The translations under genes and the position numbers were made by a program. DNA of 64,000 bases from Cytophaga aurantiaca DSM 3654 (lineage in GTDB: Bacteria > Bacteroidota > Bacteroidia > Cytophagales > Cytophagaceae), in assembly GCF_000379725.1 (NCBI RefSeq), contig NZ_KB903654.1, forward strand, positions 121,694 through 185,693, written 5' to 3'. Below, one piece after another: positions 1 through 9,186 of this stretch. Under the pieces are notes generated by a model that saw nothing but the letters and a program-made list of their open reading frames with translations, was not told where the DNA came from and made no database searches. Position 1 is the stretch's first letter; each line of letters opens with the position of its first letter.

Positions 1-13
1 CGTAAAACATTTT

Positions 14-1195
14 ATGAAACCTGTATACATTGTCGCTGCAAGCCGCACTCCTATTGGAAGCTTAGCTGGTAGTCTTTCGTCTTTAAGTGCTTCACAACTT
101 GGAGCAGCAGCTATTTCAGGCTGTTTAAATTCGATTCAGTTTCCCAAAGAAGCTGTTCAAAATGTATATATGGGAAATGTATTGAGCGCAGGTCTTGGAC
201 AATCTCCGGCCCGACAGGCATCTAAGTTTGCAGGATTACCTGACGCAACAGAAGCTACAACAATAAATAAAGTATGTGCATCCGGATTGAAAGCCATTAT
301 ACTGGCTGCACAGCAGATTATGTGCGGTGATGCGGATGTCGTAATTGCCGGTGGTATGGAAAGTATGTCGAATGTGCCGTACTACTTAGATAAAGCCAGA
401 CAAGGTTATAAACTAGGCAATGGAATACTTACAGACGGCATTATCAAAGACGGTTTGTGGGATGTATACAATAATTGTCACATGGGCAACGCCGCAGAAA
501 ATACTGCAGCAGTATTAAAGATCAGCCGTGAACAACAAGATGCATACGCAATCGAATCGTATACACGTTCAGCTGCTGCGTGGCAAAATGGTGTATTCAA
601 AAAGGAAGTTACTCCAGTTACAATCCCTGGTAAACCCGGACAGGAAACGGTTGTGGATACCGATGAAGAATTCACGAAAGTAAATTTTGATAAGATTCCG
701 CAATTAAAACCAGTGTTCGATAAAGAAGGTACAGTAACCGCTGCAAACGCTTCATCGATCAATGATGGCGCAGCAGCAGTACTTTTGGTGAGCGAAGAAG
801 CATTGAAGCAATACAATCTGAAACCGTTAGCGCGAATTATATCTTATGCGGATGCAGCACAGGACCCGATGTGGTTTACAACCGCACCGGAGTTATCGGT
901 TAACAAAGCGCTTACGAAGGCTGGTCTTACTATAAAAGACATTGATTATTTTGAATTGAACGAAGCCTTTGCAGTTGTTTGTCTTGCCCTGAATCAAAAG
1001 TTAGGACTAGATGCTAACAAAACAAATATATGGGGTGGTGCTGTATCTCTTGGTCACCCGATCGGTTGCTCGGGTGCACGCATCGTAGTGACGTTATTGA
1101 ATATACTAAAAACACACAATGCTCGTTTGGGTGTTGCCGGAATCTGCAATGGCGGCGGCGGTTCAAGCGCATTGGTTATCGAAAATCTAAGTTAA
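14..1195 (+). CDS. Acetyl-CoA C-acetyltransferase (thiolase)
   Basis: This is a full-length 393-residue thiolase-fold enzyme that condenses two acetyl-CoA or cleaves acetoacetyl-CoA in the cytosol. The nucleophilic cysteine is C88 in NKVCASGLKAI. The second active-site region is GHPIGCSGAR with H348, and the general acid/base cysteine is C378 in GICNGGGGSSA. NEAFAVV, another family signature, lies between them. The length matches the acetoacetyl-CoA thiolase (AtoB/PhaA) class, but the sequence alone does not separate a biosynthetic from a degradative role. The ATG is 13 bases from the window edge, so upstream operon context is not visible. The next gene on the same strand starts 2 bases after the stop, so co-transcription is likely although no functional link is evident. 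Confidence 0.93.
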   Translation: MKPVYIVAASRTPIGSLAGSLSSLSASQLGAAAISGCLNSIQFPKEAVQNVYMGNVLSAGLGQSPARQASKFAGLPDATEATTINKVCASGLKAIILAAQQIMCGDADVVIAGGMESMSNVPYYLDKARQGYKLGNGILTDGIIKDGLWDVYNNCHMGNAAENTAAVLKISREQQDAYAIESYTRSAAAWQNGVFKKEVTPVTIPGKPGQETVVDTDEEFTKVNFDKIPQLKPVFDKEGTVTAANASSINDGAAAVLLVSEEALKQYNLKPLARIISYADAAQDPMWFTTAPELSVNKALTKAGLTIKDIDYFELNEAFAVVCLALNQKLGLDANKTNIWGGAVSLGHPIGCSGARIVVTLLNILKTHNARLGVAGICNGGGGSSALVIENLS

Positions 1196-1197
1196 TT

Positions 1198-2790
1198 ATG
1201 TCAGTTCGTTTCTTCGTCGTATTTTTCCTTTTATCACTTTCCGCTGCTGCGCAAAAAGTGGTGTACACACATTATGATGCCTATGATTCCATTGGCATCA
1301 GTACACCTGTACGCGAAGAATACCAAGTGCTGCCAACCGATTCAACAATCAAAAATGGTTACTACTACTCCTTCTCACAAAACAGAGATACACTGATACA
1401 TTGTTTTTATGTGAACAATAAAAAACAAGGTCCATACACTTTGTACTACGGTCATGGATTGGTAAAATATAAAGTAACGTATAAAAACAATGTTAAGATG
1501 GACACGGCATATTACTATACCGAATCCGGAACAGTAATTGCAAAAGAAGTCTACACTCCAGTAAAAGGAAAGTATACAACCGAGGTGCCTTATACAGCTT
1601 ATAAATACTACAGCAGCAACGGACAATTAATTAAAACATGCTTTTTATTGAACGATATTCCGGACAGTACTTATAAGGAATATTACAACAGTGGCAAATT
1701 AAAAATTGAGTCTGAATTTTCTAAAGGTGTTCGTAATGGTTCATTTATAAGCTATTTTGAAAACGGAACACTTTCTCAAAAAGGAAATTATGCAAACGAT
1801 GAATTAGATGGCATCATTACTTCTTATTTTCCAGAAGGAGAAAAGCGTGTAGACGCCAGTTATAAAAACGGCATTCTGGATGGTGCTGTAAAACAATATT
1901 TCAGAAATGGTAAATTGTTTTCTGAGTCGAATTATCTGGACAATACACAGCATGGTGTAACAAAAACGTATTACCCTTCGGGCAGCATTCGTACGGAAGA
2001 AAATTATGCCTATGGAGTATTAAACGGTGCCTTTAAAACCTATTATGAAAACGGTCAGCTTGAAACCGAATCGATCTTACAGAAAGGTAAAAAGCAAGGT
2101 ACATTCAAGAGTTACAGCAGTAACGGCCAGCTGATACTTGAAGGGGCATTTTTGAATGGAGAACTTAACGGAGAGAACCGCGGATGGTACGATACAGGAA
2201 CACCTAAACATGTATATCATTATAAAAACGGAATCAAAACAGGCGATAATACAAGCTATTTTGAAAATGGAAAAATAAGTAAAACTGAAAAATATTCGAA
2301 CGAAGGTACGGAAGTTGTTCAGAAGAAATTTTATGAAACAGGTGAGCTAAAAGAACAAGGTACATACCTTGTAAAACAGCAGGCAACGGGCAGTACGTTT
2401 GTTCCGAATGGTTTGGTAAAACTCTTTTATAAAAACGGTCAACTGAATAAGCAAACTCCCTACACAGACGGTAAGACCTTAGGTGAAGTACTTTCCTATT
2501 ATGAAAATGGTGTATTATCTTCCAAAGAATATTATTCGTACAACATCCGCACAGGTACGTTTTTATATTATCATCCTAATGCAGCCCTTGCTGAATCGAT
2601 CATCTACAAAAACAATAAAAAATACGGCGTATACAAACAGTTTTATGACACCGGAGTTTTACAAACTTCGGGCAATTACATCAACGACAACAAGCATGGG
2701 GAATGGAAGTTTTTTTCTGCTGCAGGGAAATTAGTAAAAAAAGAACTTTATAAGAATAACTTTATGGTTTCGGAAAAAGTATTCGAATAA
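1198..2790 (+). CDS. Secreted YwqK/MORN-like repeat protein
   Basis: This is a 530-residue protein built almost entirely from about 16 degenerate repeats of 20-25 residues centred on Y-[YF]-x-N-G-x-L, for example YFENGTLSQ, YYENGQLET and FYKNGQLNK. This is the pattern of the MORN_2/YwqK antitoxin-repeat family. I chose ATG 1198 because it gives a clean signal peptide (MSVRFFVVFFLLSLSAAAQ), while the longer frame starting at 1030 lies inside the thiolase gene. Export to the periplasm or cell surface is likely. The family is often labelled 'toxin-antitoxin YwqK antitoxin', but nothing here supports a toxin-antitoxin pair. The repeats more plausibly form an extended beta sheet for binding or scaffolding. 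Specific function is unknown. Confidence 0.85.
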   Translation: MSVRFFVVFFLLSLSAAAQKVVYTHYDAYDSIGISTPVREEYQVLPTDSTIKNGYYYSFSQNRDTLIHCFYVNNKKQGPYTLYYGHGLVKYKVTYKNNVKMDTAYYYTESGTVIAKEVYTPVKGKYTTEVPYTAYKYYSSNGQLIKTCFLLNDIPDSTYKEYYNSGKLKIESEFSKGVRNGSFISYFENGTLSQKGNYANDELDGIITSYFPEGEKRVDASYKNGILDGAVKQYFRNGKLFSESNYLDNTQHGVTKTYYPSGSIRTEENYAYGVLNGAFKTYYENGQLETESILQKGKKQGTFKSYSSNGQLILEGAFLNGELNGENRGWYDTGTPKHVYHYKNGIKTGDNTSYFENGKISKTEKYSNEGTEVVQKKFYETGELKEQGTYLVKQQATGSTFVPNGLVKLFYKNGQLNKQTPYTDGKTLGEVLSYYENGVLSSKEYYSYNIRTGTFLYYHPNAALAESIIYKNNKKYGVYKQFYDTGVLQTSGNYINDNKHGEWKFFSAAGKLVKKELYKNNFMVSEKVFE

Positions 2791-2888
2791 AGGCTGATTT
2801 TTCTAAAATGTGGTTAAAAAATCGTACGGAATAGCTATAAATTAACCATTTCCATTTTTATTCGCTTTTAAAGCTCATTTTTTGAAAC

Positions 2889-2896
2889 TATCTTTG
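2889..2896 (+). promoter_or_regulatory. Putative promoter -7 box of purC
   Basis: TATCTTTG matches the Bacteroidota -7 consensus TAnnTTTG and lies about 20 bases before the purC ATG. The -33 region, about 19 bases further upstream, is only a T-run (CTTTT), so the match is partial. No PurR-type operator is evident. Confidence 0.45.
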
Positions 2897-2916
2897 AAAG
2901 ATTATAGTACGCTTGT

Positions 2917-3849
2917 ATGAATGCAATAAAAGAAACACATTTTGAATTACCAGGACAAACTGGGTTTTATAAAGGTAAAGTACGTGATGTATATCACTTC
3001 GCAGATAAATTGGTTGTTGTAGCTAGCGATCGCATTTCGGCTTTTGATGTTGTATTGCCAAAAGCAATTCCATACAAAGGTCAAGTGTTAAATCAGATTG
3101 CGGCGAAGATGCTTGCGCAAACTTCAGACATCGTTCCGAACTGGATCCTGTCTACTCCGGATCCATCTGTAAGCATAGGTGTTAAATGCGAACCCTTCAA
3201 AGTTGAAATGGTAATCCGCGGATATTTAGCAGGCCATGCAGCAAGAGAATACAAAGCAGGCAAACGTATCTTATGCGGTGTTGCATTGCCTGAAGGATTA
3301 AAAGAAAACGATAAGCTTCCCGCTCCGATCATCACTCCTACTACAAAGGCAGATGAAGGACATGATGAAGATATTTCAAGAGAAGACCTGTTAGCGCGCG
3401 GTGTTGTAAGCGAAGCAGATTATGTTCAGCTTGAAAAATATACACAGGCTTTATTTCAACGTGGTACAGAGCTTGCGGCTAAACAAGGTTTGATTCTGGT
3501 TGATACAAAATATGAATTCGGTAAGGTTGGGGATAAAATTTATCTGATCGATGAAATCCACACACCCGATTCATCTCGTTACTTCTACATTGAGGGGTAT
3601 GCGGAACGCCAGAAATCAGGCGAAGCACAAAAACAATTGTCTAAAGAGTTTGTGCGTCAATGGTTGATCGAAAATGGTTTCCAGGGAAAAGACGGACAAA
3701 AAGTTCCTGAAATGACAGATGCAATCGTTGCAAGTATTTCAGATCGTTACATAGAATTATATGAAAAAGTGATTGGCGAAAAGTTTATAAAACCAACTGA
3801 AGCAAATCCTGAACAACGTATTTTGAAAAATATTTTAACAGCTTTATAA
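2917..3849 (+). CDS. purC: SAICAR synthase (phosphoribosylaminoimidazole-succinocarboxamide synthase)
   Basis: This enzyme ligates aspartate to CAIR with ATP, forming SAICAR in de novo purine synthesis. The 310-residue protein has the family's N-terminal GKVRDVY motif (ATP site) followed by [28 protein letters not shown] and LVDTKYEFG follow, then the [13 protein letters not shown] motif that is conserved in SAICAR synthases. It is of the longer type (about 300 residues) rather than the roughly 240-residue E. coli type. It has its own likely promoter just upstream. A STAS gene follows 31 bases after the stop. Confidence 0.96.
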   Translation: MNAIKETHFELPGQTGFYKGKVRDVYHFADKLVVVASDRISAFDVVLPKAIPYKGQVLNQIAAKMLAQTSDIVPNWILSTPDPSVSIGVKCEPFKVEMVIRGYLAGHAAREYKAGKRILCGVALPEGLKENDKLPAPIITPTTKADEGHDEDISREDLLARGVVSEADYVQLEKYTQALFQRGTELAAKQGLILVDTKYEFGKVGDKIYLIDEIHTPDSSRYFYIEGYAERQKSGEAQKQLSKEFVRQWLIENGFQGKDGQKVPEMTDAIVASISDRYIELYEKVIGEKFIKPTEANPEQRILKNILTAL

Positions 3850-3880
3850 ATAATCACATTTCGATTTTACATCCGAACTT

Positions 3881-4264
3881 ATGAAATTTACAATAGAAAA
3901 AACAGAGAAATACGTTCTGTTCCAATTACACGAAGAGAAGTTAACTTCGATCACTGCACCCGATTTAAAAACTGAATTGGTTACGTTAAATGCTGAAGGT
4001 TTTAACAACATCATTTTAAACATGAGTGATGTAAAATATGCGGATTCATCCGGATTGAGTTCAATCTTAATCGGTAATCGCGTGTGCGCTAATAGCGGCG
4101 GGTTATTTGTAATGTGTAATGTAAATGATCACGTAATGAAATTATTGAAGATTTCTCAACTTGATACGATCTTGACATTATTGAATACAGTTGAAGAAGG
4201 TATCGATGCGGTATTTCTTCATGAAATTGAAAATGGTTTAGAAGACGAAGAGTCTGCAGAATAA
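3881..4264 (+). CDS. STAS-domain protein, anti-sigma-factor-antagonist-like
   Basis: This is a 127-residue single-domain STAS protein (SpoIIAA/RsbV fold). The loop with the phosphorylatable serine is present as YADSSGLSSIL (D55, S56, S57, G58), the hallmark of antagonists regulated by an HPK-type anti-sigma kinase. A short acidic tail (EDEESAE) follows the domain. No anti-sigma kinase, phosphatase or alternative sigma gene is nearby. The stop is 6 bases before rnz, so the two are probably co-translated. The role in partner switching is inferred from the family and its partner is not visible here. Confidence 0.85.
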   Translation: MKFTIEKTEKYVLFQLHEEKLTSITAPDLKTELVTLNAEGFNNIILNMSDVKYADSSGLSSILIGNRVCANSGGLFVMCNVNDHVMKLLKISQLDTILTLLNTVEEGIDAVFLHEIENGLEDEESAE

Positions 4265-4270
4265 TATACG

Positions 4271-5218
4271 ATGGACTTTGAACTAACCGTACTGGGTTCA
4301 AGTTCGGCAACGCCGTCAAAGGGCCGATACCAATCGGCCCAACTTTTAAAAATACACAATGAATATTTTATGATTGATTGTGGTGAAGCGGCGCAGTATC
4401 AGCTGAGCCGTTACAAACTGAATCATACAAAAATATCTCATATTTTTATCAGCCATTTACATGGCGATCACTTCTTTGGTCTGATCGGGCTTTTAAGTAC
4501 CATGAATCTGTACGGAAGAAAAAATCCCTTACACATTTTTGCACCGGCAGGTCTGGATGAAATCATTCAGATTCAATTAAAATATTCGGAAACCATCTTA
4601 CAATTTCCATTAGAGTACACACCTCTTGATTCCAAGGAAAGCGTGCACATTGTAGATCATCCGTTAATAGATGTATACACCATTCCGTTAGAGCACCGCA
4701 TTCATTGCAACGGTTTTTTATTTAAAGAAAAAGCCAAGCCATTAAAATTGAATAAAGAAAAATTGCCGGAGAAATTAAGTTTACTGGAAATTGCTCAACT
4801 GAAACAAGGAATAGATGTACTGAATGAAGATGAGACGATCAAGGTTGCTGTAAAGGATTGCTGTATGCCTGCGTTGAAATCCAGAAGCTATGCCTATTGT
4901 TCAGACACCCGCTATACTGAAGCCATTCTCCCCCTTGTTAAAGGTGTAGACTTGCTTTATCATGAGAGTACGTTTCTGGATGAGCTATCGGACAGAGCCG
5001 CTAAAACATATCATACCACGGCCAGACAAGCTGCGGAATTCGCTAAAAAAGCGGAGGTAGGCAAATTGATCATTGGCCATTTCTCTTCCCGCTATTACGA
5101 TGTAGAACCCTTCCTTGCTGAAGCAGGTTCCATCTTTAAAAATACAGCACTAGGCATAGAAGGTACCACGTTCTCACTATCAGATCGCAATTCAACGGAT
5201 GGAACAAACAACGGATAA
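4271..5218 (+). CDS. rnz: Ribonuclease Z (tRNA 3' endonuclease)
   Basis: This is a 315-residue metallo-beta-lactamase-fold nuclease that trims the 3' trailer of tRNA precursors. The metal-binding motif HLHGDH is at residues 62-67. Further ligands are seen in IPLEHRIHCNGF, YCSDTRYTE (the Asp that bridges the zincs) and IIGHFSSRY. The length fits the short bacterial RNase Z (ElaC) class. The tRNA-Cys gene in this window has no encoded CCA (the 3' flank does not read CCA), consistent with a need for this enzyme and a CCA-adding enzyme. The last 20 bases overlap the following transporter gene. Confidence 0.94.
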   Translation: MDFELTVLGSSSATPSKGRYQSAQLLKIHNEYFMIDCGEAAQYQLSRYKLNHTKISHIFISHLHGDHFFGLIGLLSTMNLYGRKNPLHIFAPAGLDEIIQIQLKYSETILQFPLEYTPLDSKESVHIVDHPLIDVYTIPLEHRIHCNGFLFKEKAKPLKLNKEKLPEKLSLLEIAQLKQGIDVLNEDETIKVAVKDCCMPALKSRSYAYCSDTRYTEAILPLVKGVDLLYHESTFLDELSDRAAKTYHTTARQAAEFAKKAEVGKLIIGHFSSRYYDVEPFLAEAGSIFKNTALGIEGTTFSLSDRNSTDGTNNG

Positions 5219-5993
5219 AAAGAAAACAACGTTATTCATTATTCTTGCAGGCATTTTTATTACCAATGCATTGCTTGCTGAACTGATCGGAGTGAAAATT
5301 TTTTCCATTGAAAAAACGTTTGATTTCTCCCCTGCACAGATCTCATTATTTACAGATTTCAAACTTGATTTCAATCTTACTGCAGGTGCCATCATCTGGC
5401 CCATCGTGTTTATTTCAACCGATATTATCAATGAATATTTCGGCAAAAAAGGTGTTCAGAAAGTTACCTTTCTTACCATAGGCTTAATTGCCTACAGTTT
5501 TTTCATACTTTATATTTCAACACACATTACAGCATCTGATTATTGGCTGGATGTAAATAAAACCGATGCAAATGGTGCGCCCTTTGATATCGACTATGCG
5601 TACCGTCGTATATTCGGACAAGGACAAGCAATCATTATTGCTTCGCTTACTGCATTTTTAATCGGACAATTACTGGATGTATATGTGTTTCATGCCATAC
5701 GCAAATCAACCGGGGAAAAATGGTTGTGGCTGCGCGCAACTGGCTCTACGCTTATATCCCAGCTGATCGATAGTTTTGTGGTACTATTTATTGCATTCTA
5801 TCTATTAGCCGGCGATCACAAATGGAGCATTGAACAGATAGTTTCTATAGGCATTATTAACTACATCTATAAATTCAGTGTAGCACTTATACTAACGCCG
5901 CTTTTATATGTTGCGCATCATTTTATTGACCGCTATTTAGGTGTAGCGGAAGCAGAAATTTTAATAGAAAAAGCGAATACGGAAGAGTATTAA
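5199..5993 (+). CDS. VUT-family (YhhQ-like) queuosine-precursor transporter
   Basis: This is a 264-residue polytopic membrane protein with about six hydrophobic segments, matching the YhhQ/VUT family that imports queuosine precursors (preQ0/preQ1). Family-like features are NALLAELIGVKIF in the first helix, IWPIVFISTDIINEYFGKKG (the conserved 'TDIxNExFG' element) and the 'RATGSTLISQLIDSFVVLFI' segment. It overlaps the end of rnz by 20 bases, which suggests coupled translation. Both genes would then act on tRNA: one matures the 3' end, the other supplies a base for anticodon modification. That link is an inference from position. Substrate is assigned by family only. Confidence 0.85.
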   Translation: MEQTTDKKKTTLFIILAGIFITNALLAELIGVKIFSIEKTFDFSPAQISLFTDFKLDFNLTAGAIIWPIVFISTDIINEYFGKKGVQKVTFLTIGLIAYSFFILYISTHITASDYWLDVNKTDANGAPFDIDYAYRRIFGQGQAIIIASLTAFLIGQLLDVYVFHAIRKSTGEKWLWLRATGSTLISQLIDSFVVLFIAFYLLAGDHKWSIEQIVSIGIINYIYKFSVALILTPLLYVAHHFIDRYLGVAEAEILIEKANTEEY

Positions 5994-6737
5994 TTACAAT
6001 TGAGACTTGATCCGATCGCAGCAGATGGCCGTTGCAATCCCAACATTCAAGGACTCTGCCACACCAAAACGAGGAATTGTCAATGAATGCGTTAATAGCT
6101 TTTTAACCTCTGCGCTTATTCCATGTGCTTCGTTCCCCATTACCAATATACCTTCGTGCGAAAATACTGTTTTGTGTATATTTTCACCATGCAGGTCAGC
6201 CCCGTATACTACCACTTTCTGCTCTTTTAAAAATGTTGGCAGATCTGTATAACTTACAGAAACCCGCAAAAAGGAGCCTTTAGATGCATTGATCACTTTG
6301 GGATTATATAAGTCGGCTGTGTCTTCCGAACATATAATATTTTTGATTCCATACCAGTCTGCAATTCGGATAATGGTACCAAGATTGCCCGGATCGTTAA
6401 TGTTATCCAATACAATAGCCCATTCTTTATTAATTACACCAGGTATCGGTTCATCTTTAATGGCACAAACTGCTATCGCTGAATCGTTGCTTTGCAAGCT
6501 GCCGATATCGTTTAATTCAGCATCTCCGGCCACTTCAATAAGCTTCTCAAATGGCTTTAATTGTGTAGCATATTTATTTTTAAAGTACTCCGTAACCAAT
6601 AGTTTATCAATGGAGATATTTGAATCCAGTACTTCCAAGACCGTTTTTTCTCCTTCAATAATAAATTGCTTATAAAGTCTTCGAAATTTCTTATTTTGAA
6701 GAGATTTAGTGAATTTTACAGTCTGTTTCGTTAACAT
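5994..6737 (-). CDS. TrmH/SpoU-family RNA 2'-O-methyltransferase
   Basis: This 247-residue SPOUT-class methyltransferase transfers a methyl group from SAM to a ribose 2'-OH in rRNA or tRNA. The three family motifs are visible: motif 1 NDPGNLGTIIRIADWYG, motif 2 VMGNEAHGIS, and motif 3 IPRFGVAESLNVGIATAI. An N-terminal RNA-binding substrate domain (about residues 1-100, RRLYKQFIIEGEKTVLE) is typical of RlmB/TsnR-like members. The exact target nucleotide cannot be read from the sequence. Its 3' end abuts the transporter gene (convergent, no gap), and its 5' end is nearly overlapped by the divergent BamA-like gene. Confidence 0.92.
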   Translation of the reverse strand: MLTKQTVKFTKSLQNKKFRRLYKQFIIEGEKTVLEVLDSNISIDKLLVTEYFKNKYATQLKPFEKLIEVAGDAELNDIGSLQSNDSAIAVCAIKDEPIPGVINKEWAIVLDNINDPGNLGTIIRIADWYGIKNIICSEDTADLYNPKVINASKGSFLRVSVSYTDLPTFLKEQKVVVYGADLHGENIHKTVFSHEGILVMGNEAHGISAEVKKLLTHSLTIPRFGVAESLNVGIATAICCDRIKSQL

Positions 6738-6747
6738 TGAATTCGAA

Positions 6748-9180
6748 TTGAAGCTACTATATTACATCTTTACTCTCATACTCGCAATCATTCTGCTTCA
6801 GGGTTGCAAACCATCTATTAGTTATTTTGCCACAGACCCGGATTATAAGGGAAAGTACATGTTGTATTCTCAAAAAACAAAAGGTGCAAAAAGTTCTTAT
6901 AAATCAGAGATAGAAAGTTTATACAAACAAAAAGCACAATATAAACTTGTTGGATTGACTCCCTATTTAACGATCCATTACATCGGAAAATCTTTTTACG
7001 ATACGAGTTATATTCATCAGGAAATAAAGGCAACAAAAATACGATACGATAAAAAAATTACAAAAAAGCCTTACACGGAAAAACGTTATTTAGCAATTCT
7101 TGCAAAACGTAAAAAGAAGATTGAAAAACTTCAAAAAAAAATAGTGAATGGCAACTGGATGATGGGTTCATTCGGTGAATATCCTTCTATCCTGGACACT
7201 TCAGTGATTCGATATACGCAAGATCAGATCTCAACCTATTTATTCAGCAAAGGTTTTTTTAATAATGAAGTAACCTACAAGATTGATACACTCGGCAGAA
7301 AAACATTTGTAAGCTACCGCATTCATGAAGGTGATCAATACAAGTATGGAGCCTTTGAATACGACATTGAAGACACTGCAATACTTAGAATTGTAAGAGA
7401 TACAAAAGGTTCTAAGCTTGAAAAAAATGACAATTACGATCAGGCTAAAATCGATACAGAAAGAGATCGAATCTATAGATTATTAAAAAATAGCGGTTAC
7501 TACGAATTTTCAAAAGACTATATAAACGTTGTCATAGATAGCAGTACTCTTGGTAATCATACCATAAAGTTTACGCTTGAAATAGACCAACCTGTGGATT
7601 CAAAACACATGCGTTATAAGATCAATAATGTTGTGTATATCCCTGTGATCAAAACAAACGACACGATCAGTCAATACCGCGATACTCTCACTTACAAATC
7701 AATTAAATATTGCCGGAACAATCTGCATTACAATTACAAAATTTTAGATGGCAAGATACGTTCCAGACCTGGCAGTTATTTCAAACAAGACTCTTTGTTG
7801 AAAACACAGCAGCAGCTGGGATCCATGGATATGTATCGATTTGTAAATGTAAATTTCGTAAAAAGAGATTCAGCTACACTCGACATGCATATCTATACAA
7901 GTCGTTTACAAAAATATTCCATCTCACAGGAATATGGTTTAAACGTTGTGCAGGGTGTTATACCCGGTCCATTCTTCAATATAAATTTCAGAGACAGAAA
8001 CATCTTTGGAAACTATGAAATACTTGATTTTAATGTGCGTTATGCATTAGAAGGACAAGCATCTGTACTTGACAATCAGAACAAATTACAAACTGTTGAA
8101 TGGGGTATCAGCACCAGTCTTACCTTTCCGCAATTGCTTGTACCTACACGCTTTCGGTTTTCTGCTGCCAAATACAATCCTAAAACGAGAGTTACATTGG
8201 GGTATAGTTCTACACAACGTCCCGAGTACGATCGGTTCGGGTTCAGATCGCAGTTTACGTACCTTTGGGAAACAAGTATGTATTCTTATTTTTCATTCAC
8301 CCCAATCGATATTAACGTCATCAACAGTACGATAAAAATGGTCGAGTTTGAAGAATATCTGCAAAATCTAAAAAATAATGGAAACAATTTATATGTGAGT
8401 TTCCTCCCGTCTATTGTAACCAATATGAATTTAAATTATACATTCAGTAATCACGCATTGGGCAAGAAAATACCATCTTACTACATCCGACCTTCTTTTG
8501 AATTGGGTGGTATCGTACCTAATTTAATTAACAAAACACTTACACACGAAACCAACAACCGTTTATTCGGTTTGCAATATTATCAATACATAAAACTTCA
8601 GGTAGACTTCAGATATTATAAACCTATAAAAGTAAAAACCATATTGGCATTTCGTGCAAATCTTGGAGTTTCTAAACCTTATGGTTCATCGGGCCTTAAA
8701 CAAGGCGGTAGTAACGTACTTCCTTATGAAAAGTATTTCTTTGCCGGTGGTACCAATTCGATCAGAGCCTGGCGTTACAGACGTTTGGGACCAGGCTCCT
8801 ATGCCAATCCCGATCCAAGTCAGCAGTACACCAATGAAGAGCCCGGAAACATTGTTATTGAAACCAACTTCGAATTAAGAAGAAAACTATACAGTTTTAT
8901 TGAAGGAGCATATTTTATAGATGCAGGTAACGTATGGCTTCTCAACAAAGATAAAAACAGACCGGGCGGTGAATTCAGATATTTTCAATCCATTCCTGAA
9001 ATTGCTGTAGGTACTGGTGTTGGTTTGCGATTGAATTTTACATTTATCATTGTACGTTTAGATGTAGCATTCAAAGCATGGGATCCGGTACATCCAGTCG
9101 AAGACCGATTTGTATTATTTAAATTTGAAAATAAAAATAATTTACCTGTCTATAATTTTAGCTTAGGTTATCCATTCTGA
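6748..9180 (+). CDS. BamA/TamA-family outer-membrane assembly lipoprotein
   Basis: This is an Omp85-superfamily protein with a POTRA-like N-terminal half and a C-terminal 16-strand-type barrel that ends in a typical outer-membrane strand (LPVYNFSLGYPF). Barrel-region motifs include GSNVLPYEKYFFAGGTNSIRAW, trimmed here as YFFAGGTNSIRAW (close to the VRG/LRGF-type element), and FIEGAYFIDAGNVW. I chose a TTG start at 6748 because it gives a clean lipoprotein signal (MKLLYYIFTLILAIILLQGC, lipobox Cys at residue 20). An in-frame ATG at 6709 would add 13 residues and run into the divergent TrmH gene. Bacteroidota often carry lipidated BamA/TamA paralogues, so I read this as an accessory Omp85 protein, not necessarily the essential BamA. 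Confidence 0.85.
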   Translation: MKLLYYIFTLILAIILLQGCKPSISYFATDPDYKGKYMLYSQKTKGAKSSYKSEIESLYKQKAQYKLVGLTPYLTIHYIGKSFYDTSYIHQEIKATKIRYDKKITKKPYTEKRYLAILAKRKKKIEKLQKKIVNGNWMMGSFGEYPSILDTSVIRYTQDQISTYLFSKGFFNNEVTYKIDTLGRKTFVSYRIHEGDQYKYGAFEYDIEDTAILRIVRDTKGSKLEKNDNYDQAKIDTERDRIYRLLKNSGYYEFSKDYINVVIDSSTLGNHTIKFTLEIDQPVDSKHMRYKINNVVYIPVIKTNDTISQYRDTLTYKSIKYCRNNLHYNYKILDGKIRSRPGSYFKQDSLLKTQQQLGSMDMYRFVNVNFVKRDSATLDMHIYTSRLQKYSISQEYGLNVVQGVIPGPFFNINFRDRNIFGNYEILDFNVRYALEGQASVLDNQNKLQTVEWGISTSLTFPQLLVPTRFRFSAAKYNPKTRVTLGYSSTQRPEYDRFGFRSQFTYLWETSMYSYFSFTPIDINVINSTIKMVEFEEYLQNLKNNGNNLYVSFLPSIVTNMNLNYTFSNHALGKKIPSYYIRPSFELGGIVPNLINKTLTHETNNRLFGLQYYQYIKLQVDFRYYKPIKVKTILAFRANLGVSKPYGSSGLKQGGSNVLPYEKYFFAGGTNSIRAWRYRRLGPGSYANPDPSQQYTNEEPGNIVIETNFELRRKLYSFIEGAYFIDAGNVWLLNKDKNRPGGEFRYFQSIPEIAVGTGVGLRLNFTFIIVRLDVAFKAWDPVHPVEDRFVLFKFENKNNLPVYNFSLGYPF

Positions 9181-9186
9181 TCAGAC

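Noticed and set aside
1030..1197. Extension of the repeat-protein gene to an upstream ATG
   Set aside because: The extra 56 residues overlap the thiolase gene in another frame, and the signal peptide starts at 1198.
1198..2790. Toxin-antitoxin system (YwqK label)
   Set aside because: The repeats match the YwqK/MORN family, but no toxin gene is adjacent and the protein is exported.
6289..6675. 128-codon plus-strand frame
   Set aside because: It is the complement of the TrmH-family methyltransferase gene, which has all the family motifs.
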